From Flavobacteriaceae bacterium PS02338 (GTDB lineage: Bacteria > Bacteroidota > Bacteroidia > Sphingobacteriales > Sphingobacteriaceae): a stretch of DNA of 64,000 nt. A model generated the notes under the pieces. The model was not told the DNA's origin, made no database searches, and saw only the letters and a program-made list of their open reading frames with translations. Positions 27,848 through 35,415 of this stretch are shown here, in pieces; positions within the stretch are counted from its first letter, which is position 1; every line of letters starts with the position of its first letter. Where the stretch lies: assembly GCA_029959615.1 (NCBI GenBank), contig JASCOD010000002.1, forward strand, positions 434,001-498,000. The letters are read 5' to 3'. Both the position numbers and the translations under genes were made by a program.

Positions 27848-27855
27848 CAAATATA
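27848..27855 (-). promoter_or_regulatory. -7 element (TATATTTG) for leaderless ruvB
   Basis: On the minus strand TATATTTG is followed by CTAC and the ruvB ATG, the same TTTG-N4-start layout seen at pdeM and the fRMsr gene. Confidence 0.5.
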
Positions 27856-27861
27856 ATGAAT

Positions 27862-27943
27862 AAACCCCTAAATCCCCTAAAGGGGACTTTTTGCACCAGA
27901 ATTTTACGCTATAGAAGTAAAGCCCCTTTAGGGGTTTGGGGTA
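27862..27943. repeat. Inverted repeat of CCCCTAAAGGGG type
   Basis: The left part (AAACCCCTAAATCCCCTAAAGGGGAC) and right part (AAGCCCCTTTAGGGGTTTGGGG) form a long imperfect palindrome between ruvB and the hydroxyacyl-CoA dehydrogenase gene. The right arm overlaps the end of that gene and encodes its last residues and stop. A related piece is at 45279-45299. Confidence 0.7.
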
Positions 27944-28824
27944 AACTTCGCAGCCACCTCAGCATCCTTCACACCATTACTGTAATCATAGAAACCTTCT
28001 CCAGATTTAACTCCCTTTTTGCCCGCAGTAACCATATTGACCAAAAGAGGGCAGGGGGCATACTTTGGATTTCCAAAACCTTGGTGTAAAACATTCAAAA
28101 TTGCTAAACAAACGTCTAAGCCGATAAAATCTGCCAATTGAAGTGGCCCCATAGGATGTGCCATTCCTAATTTCATTACAGTATCAATCTCGTAAACACC
28201 TGCAACACCTTCATAAAGCGAATAAATAGCTTCATTAATCATCGGCATTAAAATGCGGTTGGCTACAAAACCAGGGTAATCATTCACTTCAACAGGAACT
28301 TTATCTAGTTTCTTAGCTAATTCCATAACTATGTTTGTAGTTATGTCGTTAGTTGCATATCCACGAATTACTTCGACCAATTTCATAATTGGCACTGGAT
28401 TCATAAAATGCATACCGATCACTTTATCACCACGATTGGTGGCAGCGGCAATTTTTGTGATAGAGATAGAAGATGTATTACTCGCCAAAATAGTTTCGGG
28501 TTTAGTATAAATATCTAAATCCTTAAATATTTTAAGTTTGAGCTCTATATTTTCCGTTGCAGCTTCTATAACTAAATCTACATCAGCAACTGCATCTTTT
28601 AAAGATGTATGCGTGGTTAAATTATCGAGTGTATTTTGTTTATCCAACTCTGTGATTGTTCCTTTAGCAACCTGACGATCTAAATTCTTGCTAATTGTAT
28701 CAATCGCTTTTTGTAGCGCATCTGCATTAATATCTATGAGGTTTACAGCGTAACCAAATTGAGCAAAAGTGTGAGCAATACCATTGCCCATAGTTCCAGA
28801 ACCTATAACCGCTATATTCTTCAT
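27928..28824 (-). CDS. 3-hydroxybutyryl-CoA dehydrogenase family protein
   Basis: A 298-residue NAD-dependent dehydrogenase. The Rossmann motif GSGTMGNGIAHTFAQFGY opens the protein; LASNTSSISIT, GMHFMNPVPIMKLVEVI (catalytic His) and DYPGFVANRILMPMINEA follow, and the C-terminal domain has GMAHPMGPLQLADFIGLD. It oxidises or reduces 3-hydroxyacyl-CoA in fatty-acid or butyrate-type metabolism. The C-terminal few codons are supplied by an intergenic-type repeat. It stands as a single gene. Confidence 0.94.
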   Translation of the reverse strand: MKNIAVIGSGTMGNGIAHTFAQFGYAVNLIDINADALQKAIDTISKNLDRQVAKGTITELDKQNTLDNLTTHTSLKDAVADVDLVIEAATENIELKLKIFKDLDIYTKPETILASNTSSISITKIAAATNRGDKVIGMHFMNPVPIMKLVEVIRGYATNDITTNIVMELAKKLDKVPVEVNDYPGFVANRILMPMINEAIYSLYEGVAGVYEIDTVMKLGMAHPMGPLQLADFIGLDVCLAILNVLHQGFGNPKYAPCPLLVNMVTAGKKGVKSGEGFYDYSNGVKDAEVAAKFTPNP

Positions 28825-28912
28825 TTTATGATTTTAGTTAGAAATTATGCTAATTTATGAATATTAAATATGATCTTACTACATAACTAACGCATTATAA
28901 TAATTTTGAAAA

Positions 28913-29476
28913 ATGATAATAGAAGAATTGATTTTTTTTGACAAAAGAGCTTTATCTGAAAATCGATTAATTTTTGGACGGTATAATATAATGTGGTTTG
29001 TTATACTAATGTGTTTATTCACTATTACAGGAGTCTGCCTTTTATTATTTCTCTACTTAGATAATTCTTTGATTAGAATAGCGTCTTTTCTTCTTGTATT
29101 TATATTTTTCTGGTTATTATTATATTATTCTAAAAAGAAAAAGATATTAAACATTGTTGCTATACTTAGAGCAGAGGAGCAATACCCAAGATATAAATAT
29201 CAATTTTTACAAGTATTTCTTGTGATCATAAGTACAGTTTTAGCTGCTTTCTTTGCTGTAATAGCAACAGTTCCAAATTTGTTTTCTTCTTGGAGATCCG
29301 TAATAATTTTTTTTAAACCAATTTTTGGTTTTTTTTTATTGTTTATTTTGTTTTTCTGGTTTTGTGAAGAAATGTTAATTCGAGGGCTTTTTGAAGCGAA
29401 TAATAGAAAATATAAACGTCTAATTAGATTATTGGAAAACCATTTGTTGCTGAAGAATTCAGAAACTGAATCTTAA
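28913..29476 (+). CDS. Hypothetical membrane protein (187 aa), next to dif
   Basis: A 187-residue protein with about four hydrophobic segments (about 27-48, 53-71, 96-117, 130-153) and charged ends (N-terminal MIIEELIFFDKRALSENR, C-terminal KYKRLIRLLENHLLLKNSETES). I do not recognise a family. Base composition is clearly AT-richer than the neighbouring metabolic genes, and it lies directly beside the dif-like site, where acquired genes often collect. It is on the host side of the left att site, so it is not part of the prophage as bounded here. Confidence 0.65.
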   Translation: MIIEELIFFDKRALSENRLIFGRYNIMWFVILMCLFTITGVCLLLFLYLDNSLIRIASFLLVFIFFWLLLYYSKKKKILNIVAILRAEEQYPRYKYQFLQVFLVIISTVLAAFFAVIATVPNLFSSWRSVIIFFKPIFGFFLLFILFFWFCEEMLIRGLFEANNRKYKRLIRLLENHLLLKNSETES

Positions 29477-29482
29477 ATAAGA

Positions 29483-29510
29483 TTGTATTATAATTTACAT
29501 TATGTTAAGT
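29483..29510 (+). other. dif-like XerCD site, left prophage junction (attL)
   Basis: The site reads XerC arm TTGTATTATAA (29483-29493), central TTTACA (29494-29499), XerD arm TTATGTTAAGT (29500-29510). The XerD arm differs from the E. coli dif arm TTATGTTAAAT at one base, and arms and centre have the dif lengths (11-6-11). The same centre and XerD arm recur at 39244-39260, 9,750 bp away, and the match runs 23 bp in total (29493-29515 with 39243-39265). I take the XerC arm here as host-derived. Confidence 0.8.
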
Positions 29511-29604
29511 TAGTTTAGCATAGTAAGAGTAAATCTTAGAGGCTTTTAATTGAAAATTGATAGGCTGACGATTTATTAAACTTACTAAAAACAAACTTAA
29601 CGGA

Positions 29605-29895
29605 ATGAAAAAACAACCATTTAAAAACCTCTTATTGCGTTTTCTACGCAAATGTAAATTAACCTATCGCACCATTAACGGTGGTGTTCTCATTACTGGT
29701 CGCTATCTCGATGGCATTCATGTTGTTCCCGACCGTACGCGTGTCTATCTCTCTAATATGAAACTTAGGGATGATCGGTTGAGACTCGATATTTTAGTTG
29801 AATATTCTATACAAGTCTTCTTGTATAAGCTTTTCAAGTTTGGTTTAATAACTGAGGTTATTTACTATGAATTGCTTACGTCATGGGAAAAATAG
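29605..29895 (+). CDS. Prophage hypothetical protein (96 aa)
   Basis: First gene after attL. The protein has a basic N-terminus (MKKQPFKNLLLRFLRKCKLTYR), a middle with GRYLDGIHVVPDRTRVYLSNMKLRD, and a hydrophobic-aromatic C-terminal half (SIQVFLYKLFKFGLITEVIYYELL) that is amphipathic rather than a clear membrane span. I do not recognise it. It overlaps the next gene by 13 bases, so the left-end genes probably form one early operon. Confidence 0.65.
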   Translation: MKKQPFKNLLLRFLRKCKLTYRTINGGVLITGRYLDGIHVVPDRTRVYLSNMKLRDDRLRLDILVEYSIQVFLYKLFKFGLITEVIYYELLTSWEK

Positions 29896-30224
29896 ACAAT
29901 TCGACCTTGCACAGAATTGGACAGGAAAAGGCTAGTTTAATGTACGGTCTTGATGCCTCTATAGATGAGGGCATTAACGCTCTACAGGTTATGACACTTG
30001 AAACGATAGGCAAAGCCTACCCCGTTTTAGAGGTTGTACAGTCCTTTTTAACCCCTCCCAACTTCTTCTACTTTGTTAAACTAAAAACGGGTCACTTGAT
30101 TAAGTTTAAGATAGACGAACATGGTTTGTTTACGCTCAAAACTGTACCAGTTTGGTGCGGTGTAAATACTCCCTATCATATTCCAGTAACTAAGATTGGT
30201 GACGAACAAATTAAACTCTTATGA
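29883..30224 (+). CDS. Prophage hypothetical protein (113 aa)
   Basis: A soluble 113-residue protein. The N-terminal part is helical (LHRIGQEKASLMYGLDASIDEGINALQVMTLETIG) and the C-terminal half is rich in strands (FFYFVKLKTGHLIKFKIDEHGLFTLKTVPVW). No motif known to me is present. It overlaps the genes on both sides by a few bases, as expected for tightly packed phage genes. Confidence 0.65.
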   Translation: MGKIDNSTLHRIGQEKASLMYGLDASIDEGINALQVMTLETIGKAYPVLEVVQSFLTPPNFFYFVKLKTGHLIKFKIDEHGLFTLKTVPVWCGVNTPYHIPVTKIGDEQIKLL

Positions 30225-30424
30225 AAAGAAAAGACTATAAAAAAGGCAATTTGAAAAGCCTTGATAAACATAACTATTGCGGAATGTTCTCCGCTATTGC
30301 TCAAGTATGTAGCGTTTCGTTTACGTATCCCGACCATCTATTTGACCTTTTCCAAAATGGTGCAAATTTCCCCAAAGAAAATAGTGTTAAACGCTTAATC
30401 TATCACAATGAAGGTCTTTATTAG
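30221..30424 (+). CDS. Prophage small basic protein (67 aa)
   Basis: A 67-residue protein starting MKRKDYKKGNLKSLDKHNY, basic at the start, with two cysteines (NYCGMF and QVCSV). It starts inside the stop of the previous gene (ATGA overlap). Function unknown. The next small membrane gene begins inside its 3' end in another frame. Confidence 0.6.
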   Translation: MKRKDYKKGNLKSLDKHNYCGMFSAIAQVCSVSFTYPDHLFDLFQNGANFPKENSVKRLIYHNEGLY

Positions 30425-30548
30425 AAAGTTGTTTTGCATTGTTTCAAAGCTGGTCTATACTTTTTTGATCTATCCTTTGATATATATAATGCTGCTGTTC
30501 TGTTCCGTTTTGGTTTTCTTCTATTTTGTTCTGGTAAAATGGGTCTGA
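30408..30548 (+). CDS. Prophage very short membrane protein (46 aa)
   Basis: A 46-codon frame starting MKVFIRKLFCIVSKLVYTFL and continuing as an almost wholly hydrophobic helix (LLFCSVLVFFYFVLVKWV). It starts within the end of the 67-aa gene and its TGA overlaps the ATG of the next frame (ATGGGTCTGA), the pattern of translational coupling. It is too short for most gene finders. One or two membrane spans are likely; the role is unknown. Confidence 0.55.
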   Translation: MKVFIRKLFCIVSKLVYTFLIYPLIYIMLLFCSVLVFFYFVLVKWV

Positions 30549-30766
30549 TACGTAATAGAGCTATAAAAGACGTTGTTTCTGTCCCTTGTTGTGTCTGTTA
30601 TCGCTATTCTCCCAAAACTATGATGGTTAGGGTTATCTCTGTTGATACTTTAAGACAAAAATTCGTCTGTCCTACTGTTGGCAGCTTCGTTGGTTCATGC
30701 GAAGCAAAATATTATGAACCCGATAAAAAAGAATTAATTAAACAGTTTAAAAATTTAAGTTGGTGA
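30539..30766 (+). CDS. Prophage hypothetical protein (75 aa)
   Basis: From the ATG at 30539 it encodes 75 residues (MGLIRNRAIKDVVSVPCC...). An in-frame TTG at 30434 would add 35 residues, but that stretch is better explained by the overlapping membrane ORF. It has a paired CC plus C (VPCCVCYRY) and two more Cys further on (KFVCPTVGSFVGSCEAKYY), suggesting a metal-binding or disulfide-bonded mini-domain (inference). Its stop overlaps the GTG start of the methyltransferase gene. Confidence 0.55.
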   Translation: MGLIRNRAIKDVVSVPCCVCYRYSPKTMMVRVISVDTLRQKFVCPTVGSFVGSCEAKYYEPDKKELIKQFKNLSW

Positions 30767-31422
30767 AAAGTGCTTTAGAATTGTTTTCGGGTTCTCGCTC
30801 TTTTGGTAAGCAAGCCGAATTAATGGGTTTTAATGTGTTGTCGGTAGATAAGTTTGTTAATGAAAGACATAATTTATTGATGGATGTAGGCGATTTGACT
30901 CGTTCGATGATTGTTAAACTTATTGGTGTTCCCTCTGTTATTTGGGCTTCTCCTGTTTGTTCTGCTTGGTCAAAAATTGGTTGGTTTTCTCATTGGGATA
31001 CTAATTATTATAAACAGTATAATGAGTTTAAACCTAAAACAAAATTTGCGTTTGAAAGCGTACAAATGGTACGTAATACGATTAAGATTTTTTCATGGTT
31101 TCCCGATGCAGTTGTATTTATGGAAAATCCCGAGGGTATGTTATTTAAGCATCCTGTTATAAATGAGCTTCATCAATTATATCCCGAGATTAGTCGTTTG
31201 ACTGTCACTTATTGTCAATATGGTTTTAATGTTAGAAAGCCTACGCACATTTGGACAAATTCTAAGTCTTTCTTTCCAAAGCCTGTATGTGGATATTCTA
31301 ATGATTGTCATGATAATTCCCCCCGTGGTTCTTCTAGCGGTGGTGTTCTTGGTCTTAAGAATGATTATGAACGTTCCAAAATTCCCCCTTTACTTATTAG
31401 GGATTTATTATTGTCTGTTTGA
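30763..31422 (+). CDS. Phage DNA (cytosine-5-)methyltransferase
   Basis: A ~219-residue single-domain DNA methyltransferase of the compact phage type. Motif I is LELFSGSRSFGK, the catalytic-loop motif is ASPVCSAWSK (Cys67 counting from the TTG three bases upstream, with PVC in place of PPC), motif VI is ENPEG, and the late motif is CQYGFNVRKPTHIWTN. The start is GTG 30763 (or TTG 30760), overlapping the previous stop. The target recognition region is very short. It may mask the double-stranded replicative form from host restriction. No restriction enzyme is adjacent, so it is an orphan. Confidence 0.85.
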   Translation: MKSALELFSGSRSFGKQAELMGFNVLSVDKFVNERHNLLMDVGDLTRSMIVKLIGVPSVIWASPVCSAWSKIGWFSHWDTNYYKQYNEFKPKTKFAFESVQMVRNTIKIFSWFPDAVVFMENPEGMLFKHPVINELHQLYPEISRLTVTYCQYGFNVRKPTHIWTNSKSFFPKPVCGYSNDCHDNSPRGSSSGGVLGLKNDYERSKIPPLLIRDLLLSV

Positions 31423-31427
31423 TCTTT

Positions 31428-31501
31428 ATGACACAATGACTTAATGACCTGGTTTAACATTGTCAGTAAGATCATCCCTCAATTTGTCAGTTTGTCCGGC
31501 T
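31428..31501 (+). repeat. 74-bp direct repeat, copy 1 (candidate replication origin)
   Basis: By eye 70 of 74 bases match 38804-38877. It holds short iterated TTGTCAGT words (near 31460 and 31484) and an imperfect inverted pair TGACACAATG ... CATTGTCA. It lies in the 220-bp gap between the methyltransferase and rep genes, a natural place for the origin nicked by an HUH initiator. Which base is cut cannot be told. Confidence 0.65.
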
Positions 31502-31620
31502 TCTCAATATGTCATTTTTAAAACCCTTTATATACTACTCTATACTGGATTTATCAAGTATGCAACAATTCAAACTCGCTTAGGCGAACTCACCTAAAAA
31601 CTTGGTTAAAAGCTAAAAAA

Positions 31621-31641
31621 GGGAGGGTTAAACCCCCTCCC
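31621..31641 (+). other. GC-rich hairpin just before rep
   Basis: GGGAGGG (31621-31627) and CCCTCCC (31635-31641) form a 7-bp stem around a 7-nt loop, preceded by AAAAAA. In an AT-rich phage this stands out. It may be a terminator/attenuator ahead of rep, or a ssDNA hairpin used for complementary-strand synthesis or packaging. Confidence 0.5.
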
Positions 31642-31672
31642 CTTGGCTACTGCCTTGCTCAAAACAATTCAA

Positions 31673-32782
31673 ATGATCTTAAAACAAAACCTTTATACGA
31701 TTACAGAAAACGAAAAACGTGCGGTCGAAAACGGTTATTATACACACAGGCAAAAGCCTGTTATTAAAGATGGTGTTTTGGTGATGGAAGATTTGCCTAC
31801 ATCTTATATCGGCTCTAGTCTACAGCGTAGGCGGTCTGTGGATGAAAAGATTATAAAACCTACACAATCCGAGTTTTACGATGAGGGTACATTAAGGTTT
31901 ATTGATAATGAAAATAGCCCTAATTACGGTTGTTATATAGATTTTCCAAAGCCTAGGAAGTACGAAGAAAAGGAGGTTGAGCATAGTTTTTCAAACCGCT
32001 CAAAGATTAAGATTGCTAATAAGATAACCGCATGGACAAGGGCTAATAAAGCTGCAAAAGGTAACGTTATGTACAATTTTATTACCCTAACCCTTACAAG
32101 TGAGCAAATTGGTTCTGATAAGGATTTTACACGAATGCAAAATGTTTTCATGACGTATCTAAGGAAGTTTTTTAATGTTAAGAATTATCTCTACGTACTT
32201 GAACGTCAAACAAAGAATACCAATAATATACACTCCCATATCATTGTAGACCAGTATTTACCCTATGCCCGTTTAAACCGTGTTTGGTGCAAAATATTGT
32301 CCGATAACGGTTATACATTCCCGTCCCATAATTACATTACTGGTGAAACCCAAACCGTTTCGGTTTCTGCCGCTCTTAAAAACTATGATAATTCCGCTAC
32401 CTATAAAGGTGATCAACAATACATCAATCCTAAGACAAGCAAGTTTGTAAAGCCTACTAAGGACTATAATATGCCTAACCCTGTCGATGTAGAAAGTATA
32501 TTCAATTTGAAGGCTGTAAGCCGTTATATTACCAAGTATATAACAAAGAATGATAGCACTATTAATACAAGTCTTTGGAACTGTTCACAGTCCATCAGTC
32601 GTTTGTGGACTGGTGCCATAATCAACCCACAGTTATATTTATCTAAGCTTAGTTCTCTAGTCGCCCGTGTTGTACACAAAACCCTTGACAACGGGCAAGT
32701 TCTCAATGTATGTTTGTTGCACTATTACACGAAAATACAAGAAGATATTTTTAAAATTAATCATAAAATTATATGCACATAG
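31673..32782 (+). CDS. Rolling-circle replication initiator (HUH endonuclease)
   Basis: About 369 residues from ATG 31673 (a TTG at 31643 adds ten). Motifs in order (TTG numbering): FITLTLTS (146-153), the metal-binding His-x-His in NNIHSHIIVD (His197, His199), and the two-tyrosine motif RYITKYITKN (Tyr295, Tyr299). The Y-x3-Y arrangement is that of phiX174 gpA and microvirus replication proteins. It would nick one strand of the replicative form and join the product ends to make circular ssDNA. It overlaps the next gene by ten bases. No helicase domain is seen, so a host helicase is needed. Confidence 0.88.
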   Translation: MILKQNLYTITENEKRAVENGYYTHRQKPVIKDGVLVMEDLPTSYIGSSLQRRRSVDEKIIKPTQSEFYDEGTLRFIDNENSPNYGCYIDFPKPRKYEEKEVEHSFSNRSKIKIANKITAWTRANKAAKGNVMYNFITLTLTSEQIGSDKDFTRMQNVFMTYLRKFFNVKNYLYVLERQTKNTNNIHSHIIVDQYLPYARLNRVWCKILSDNGYTFPSHNYITGETQTVSVSAALKNYDNSATYKGDQQYINPKTSKFVKPTKDYNMPNPVDVESIFNLKAVSRYITKYITKNDSTINTSLWNCSQSISRLWTGAIINPQLYLSKLSSLVARVVHKTLDNGQVLNVCLLHYYTKIQEDIFKINHKIICT

Positions 32783-33534
32783 TTGAGGGCTTAACTGGCG
32801 TTTCGAGCAAAAAAAACATTGAAGTTAGAAAAGGTTTTTCACATCTTTTAATCGTAAAAAATGGTAATGCTAACGGCATTGTTAACGAGATTATCAATGT
32901 GACGATCAAAGGTCTTGCTAATGAGCTAAACCTTATCCCGAATAGAAAGGTTTCCGATGTTGCGATTTTGTCGCAATATGGTTCGGGTTATCTTTTAAGG
33001 GAAGTTTTGGCAGGTGGCAACATAAAAAGTGCCTATCAAATTCAAGTTGGCGCAAACGTTGGTCTTTCTCTTGGTGGTCAGAACGAATATGTTCAGATTG
33101 ATTTAGAGGGTTTGGACAGTACGGCAACCTATGATGTTTACGGTGTTGAACATTTGCAGGCTGTTCGTGGTGGTACTCGTTACCAGTCCGAAATTATTGC
33201 GGGTTCTGACGCTACACAAAGGGTTTTCTCTTTGGAAGGTGTTGCAATGTTTGCTATCAAGGATAACGGAGCTTTAAAATCTGTTACTCTGCGTGGTGTA
33301 AATGGTGTACAGGTTTCATACAAGCCTGAAGAATTGAAAGCTGCTAGCCGTCAAAATAACGGTACTGCGATTGGTCCTGATACCTTAATTGAGGGTGACT
33401 CTATTAACCAAACTGTAAACGGTGGTGCTGTTTCGTTCTTTTTCATTCCCTCGGTAAACTATAGCCAAATTGAGGTCTATACTACTGGCGTTGCTGAAAT
33501 GAATATTTTGAAAACTTCCCTAGTTGGTTACTAG
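32773..33534 (+). CDS. Candidate major capsid protein
   Basis: A 253-residue soluble protein that is rich in beta strands throughout, with regular Gly/Asn turns and no signal peptide or membrane span. The first half (FSHLLIVKNG, INVTIKGLANELNLI, YQIQVGANVGLSL, YVQIDLEGLDSTATYDVYGVEHL) and the second half (TQRVFSLEGVAMFAIKDNGA, SVTLRGVNGVQVSY, SQIEVYTTGV) resemble two sandwich domains. Length and pattern recall the PM2 P2 double jelly-roll coat protein. It directly follows rep and precedes the membrane structural genes. The capsid role is inference. Confidence 0.6.
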   Translation: MHIVEGLTGVSSKKNIEVRKGFSHLLIVKNGNANGIVNEIINVTIKGLANELNLIPNRKVSDVAILSQYGSGYLLREVLAGGNIKSAYQIQVGANVGLSLGGQNEYVQIDLEGLDSTATYDVYGVEHLQAVRGGTRYQSEIIAGSDATQRVFSLEGVAMFAIKDNGALKSVTLRGVNGVQVSYKPEELKAASRQNNGTAIGPDTLIEGDSINQTVNGGAVSFFFIPSVNYSQIEVYTTGVAEMNILKTSLVGY

Positions 33535-33556
33535 GTTCTAAAGAATAGTATTAAAG

Positions 33557-33964
33557 ATGTTAGGATATTCTACTTTTAATAGTGTTAGCGGTGGTGATGG
33601 TGTTTCGGGTGGTACTGTTTTAGGTAATATCTTCCGTGGAATTGGTGGTGCTTTGTTTGGTGGAACGGTCGGAACTGGTGGAACTCCTGCCAGTAACGGC
33701 ACGGAAGCTAATAACCAAGCATTTTGGAAAAATGTAGGCGCGGGTTTGGCGGGTTCAATAGCTACTATCTTTGCGGGTTTATTCAGTAAGGATGCTAACG
33801 GTAACATTCAAAATCCAAATGGAATTTTGACTGGGGGAGCTACTCCGTACTACCCTACCGCATCAGCTCAATTTATGTCGTTTCTGTTTCCTTTAGCCTT
33901 TTTGGGCGGTATTTTTTGGGCTGTGAAGTCCTTGTTTTTCGGGGACAGAAAAAAACGTAGATAA
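33557..33964 (+). CDS. Prophage Gly-rich membrane protein (135 aa)
   Basis: The N-terminal two thirds are rich in Gly, Thr, Ser and Asn with hydrophobic patches (GNIFRGIGGALFGGTVG, NVGAGLAGSIATIFAGLF). A clear membrane helix follows near the C-terminus (FMSFLFPLAFLGGIFWAVKSLFF), ending in a basic tail DRKKRR. It looks like a virion membrane protein or minor capsid component. It lies between the candidate capsid gene and another tail-anchored protein gene. Confidence 0.65.
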   Translation: MLGYSTFNSVSGGDGVSGGTVLGNIFRGIGGALFGGTVGTGGTPASNGTEANNQAFWKNVGAGLAGSIATIFAGLFSKDANGNIQNPNGILTGGATPYYPTASAQFMSFLFPLAFLGGIFWAVKSLFFGDRKKRR

Positions 33965-33965
33965 A

Positions 33966-34538
33966 ATGTTAACCAGTTTTACCGTGGATGCGGTATTGGG
34001 TCTTTTTAGACGCTTGGTTGAAAGTAACGGTACTTTGTGGATTGATTGGTTGTACAATAGTAAGTCACAGGATTTTGTAAATAATAGGACTTATAAATAT
34101 ATCTATGATTATTTTAAAAATCTAGATGTTGATATGTCCGCTTATTCTGTTCCTGTAGATACAGAATTGCCGATAGTAGATATTGATTTGGTCGACGGAA
34201 AGAAAACCAAATTTACTACTGCTGATATTACGAGGCTGGTTTATGCAATCCCGCGTTTCAGTAAATGGAAGCCATCAGAGATATTGCCTTATACTTCGGG
34301 TTTTAATTTCATGGATTATCGAGGTACATATATTGGCCTGTACCAATTGGGTGCTGATTTAAGCGAGTATGTACACCCTGATATTGTAATGGTTATTAGA
34401 AGCGGCGGCAAAGTTGAAAAACTGCCGACGTATAAGGTTTCCAGTATGTGGAACGGTTCGGCTAACTGGGATTATATAGGTTCTGTCTTCGCTCTTTTGA
34501 TTGGTGTTTTGGTTTTGCTTAAAATTTTGAAAAAATAG
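33966..34538 (+). CDS. Prophage tail-anchored structural protein (190 aa)
   Basis: A soluble N-terminal region of about 165 residues (aromatic and acidic, with VPVDTELPIVDIDLVDGKK) ends in one hydrophobic C-terminal helix (YIGSVFALLIGVLVLLKIL) and KK. The layout, with a large outside domain and a C-terminal anchor, recurs in the next gene. A role in linking capsid and internal membrane is plausible, but no family is recognised. Confidence 0.65.
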   Translation: MLTSFTVDAVLGLFRRLVESNGTLWIDWLYNSKSQDFVNNRTYKYIYDYFKNLDVDMSAYSVPVDTELPIVDIDLVDGKKTKFTTADITRLVYAIPRFSKWKPSEILPYTSGFNFMDYRGTYIGLYQLGADLSEYVHPDIVMVIRSGGKVEKLPTYKVSSMWNGSANWDYIGSVFALLIGVLVLLKILKK

Positions 34539-34541
34539 GTT

Positions 34542-35252
34542 ATGCGCAATTTTGACGCTTTTTATTTAGACAGTGAAAATGAATTTGGTAGTACTGGCAA
34601 TGGTTACAATGTTCTTGTTCCCAATGTTGTACCCGAGTATGATCTTCCACTAAATATACCTATTGAGCCTGTTTTACAGCCAAATAGACCGTTAGATGTT
34701 CCCGTGTATGTTGATGATTATCAACCTCCCGTAGAACCTTATAGCGAACCTATTGTAGAGCCACAGATTATTGAGCCTTATGTAGAATTACCTCTTAATG
34801 ATGTGGTAATACAGCCTCAAGTAATCGAACCTCATACGGAGTTACCAGTTTACGAATTGCCATTTGAGGTGCCAGTTAACGATGTTATAATTGAGTCTCA
34901 AATTGAAATAGAAGATAAAGAAGTGATAAATTTTCAACCGATATACGACGAATATTCACCTCAATTGCCTGATAGTGGTGGTGGTTTTGTTCCGATACCC
35001 GATGTTCCAAATGTTGTCGTTATCAATGATTTGAACATGGGTGGTAACCCTGTCCAGAATTTGAATTTGGAAACACCAGACGGCACTATTACGCCCGATG
35101 TTCCGATAAGCAATAACGATGGTGGTATGGTTAAAACGGATTTTACCGTTGTTGGTGAACTGGTTGAAAAGCTATCTAGTTTTTGGTGGGTTGTAAGTGC
35201 CGTTAGTACGGTTTTAACGATAATTTATTTAATTAAAAAATACAAAAAATAA
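34542..35252 (+). CDS. Prophage proline-rich, tail-anchored protein (236 aa)
   Basis: Residues ~25-150 form an extended, acidic Pro-rich region with imperfect repeats built on IEP/VEP steps (EPIVEPQIIEPYVELP ... QPQVIEPHTELPVYELP). A Gly/Asn-rich stretch follows, then one C-terminal membrane helix (FWWVVSAVSTVLTIIYLI) and a basic tail KKYKK. The stiff Pro-rich arm recalls TonB-like periplasm-spanning segments or phage spike stalks. It may form the host-attachment spike or a membrane-to-capsid strut (inference). Confidence 0.65.
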   Translation: MRNFDAFYLDSENEFGSTGNGYNVLVPNVVPEYDLPLNIPIEPVLQPNRPLDVPVYVDDYQPPVEPYSEPIVEPQIIEPYVELPLNDVVIQPQVIEPHTELPVYELPFEVPVNDVIIESQIEIEDKEVINFQPIYDEYSPQLPDSGGGFVPIPDVPNVVVINDLNMGGNPVQNLNLETPDGTITPDVPISNNDGGMVKTDFTVVGELVEKLSSFWWVVSAVSTVLTIIYLIKKYKK

Positions 35253-35260
35253 AATAGAAA

Positions 35261-35413
35261 ATGGGCTTAAGTGGTAAAAGTAAGGGCTTAAACAGTAGTA
35301 TTTTAATGGTGGGTGTTGCCGTTGCTGCTGTAGTTGGATTTCTTTTCTTCACAGCGACTGGTAAGGCGTTGAAAGATAAGGTAGTTGCTATGTTCAAACC
35401 TAAAACGTTGTAA
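35261..35413 (+). CDS. Prophage short single-span membrane protein (50 aa)
   Basis: A 50-codon frame: MGLSGKSKGLNSS, then a hydrophobic helix (ILMVGVAVAAVVGFLFFTATG), then a basic end ALKDKVVAMFKPKTL. It lies 8 bp after the proline-rich gene and 2 bp before the next gene. Size and layout resemble the small virion membrane proteins of lipid-containing phages (and inovirus coat proteins), so it may be an abundant membrane component. Confidence 0.65.
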   Translation: MGLSGKSKGLNSSILMVGVAVAAVVGFLFFTATGKALKDKVVAMFKPKTL

Positions 35414-35415
35414 AT

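Noticed and set aside
30434..30538. A TTG start that lengthens the 75-aa prophage protein to 110 aa
   Set aside because: The extra stretch coincides with a better ATG-started membrane ORF in another frame, whose stop overlaps the ATG at 30539.
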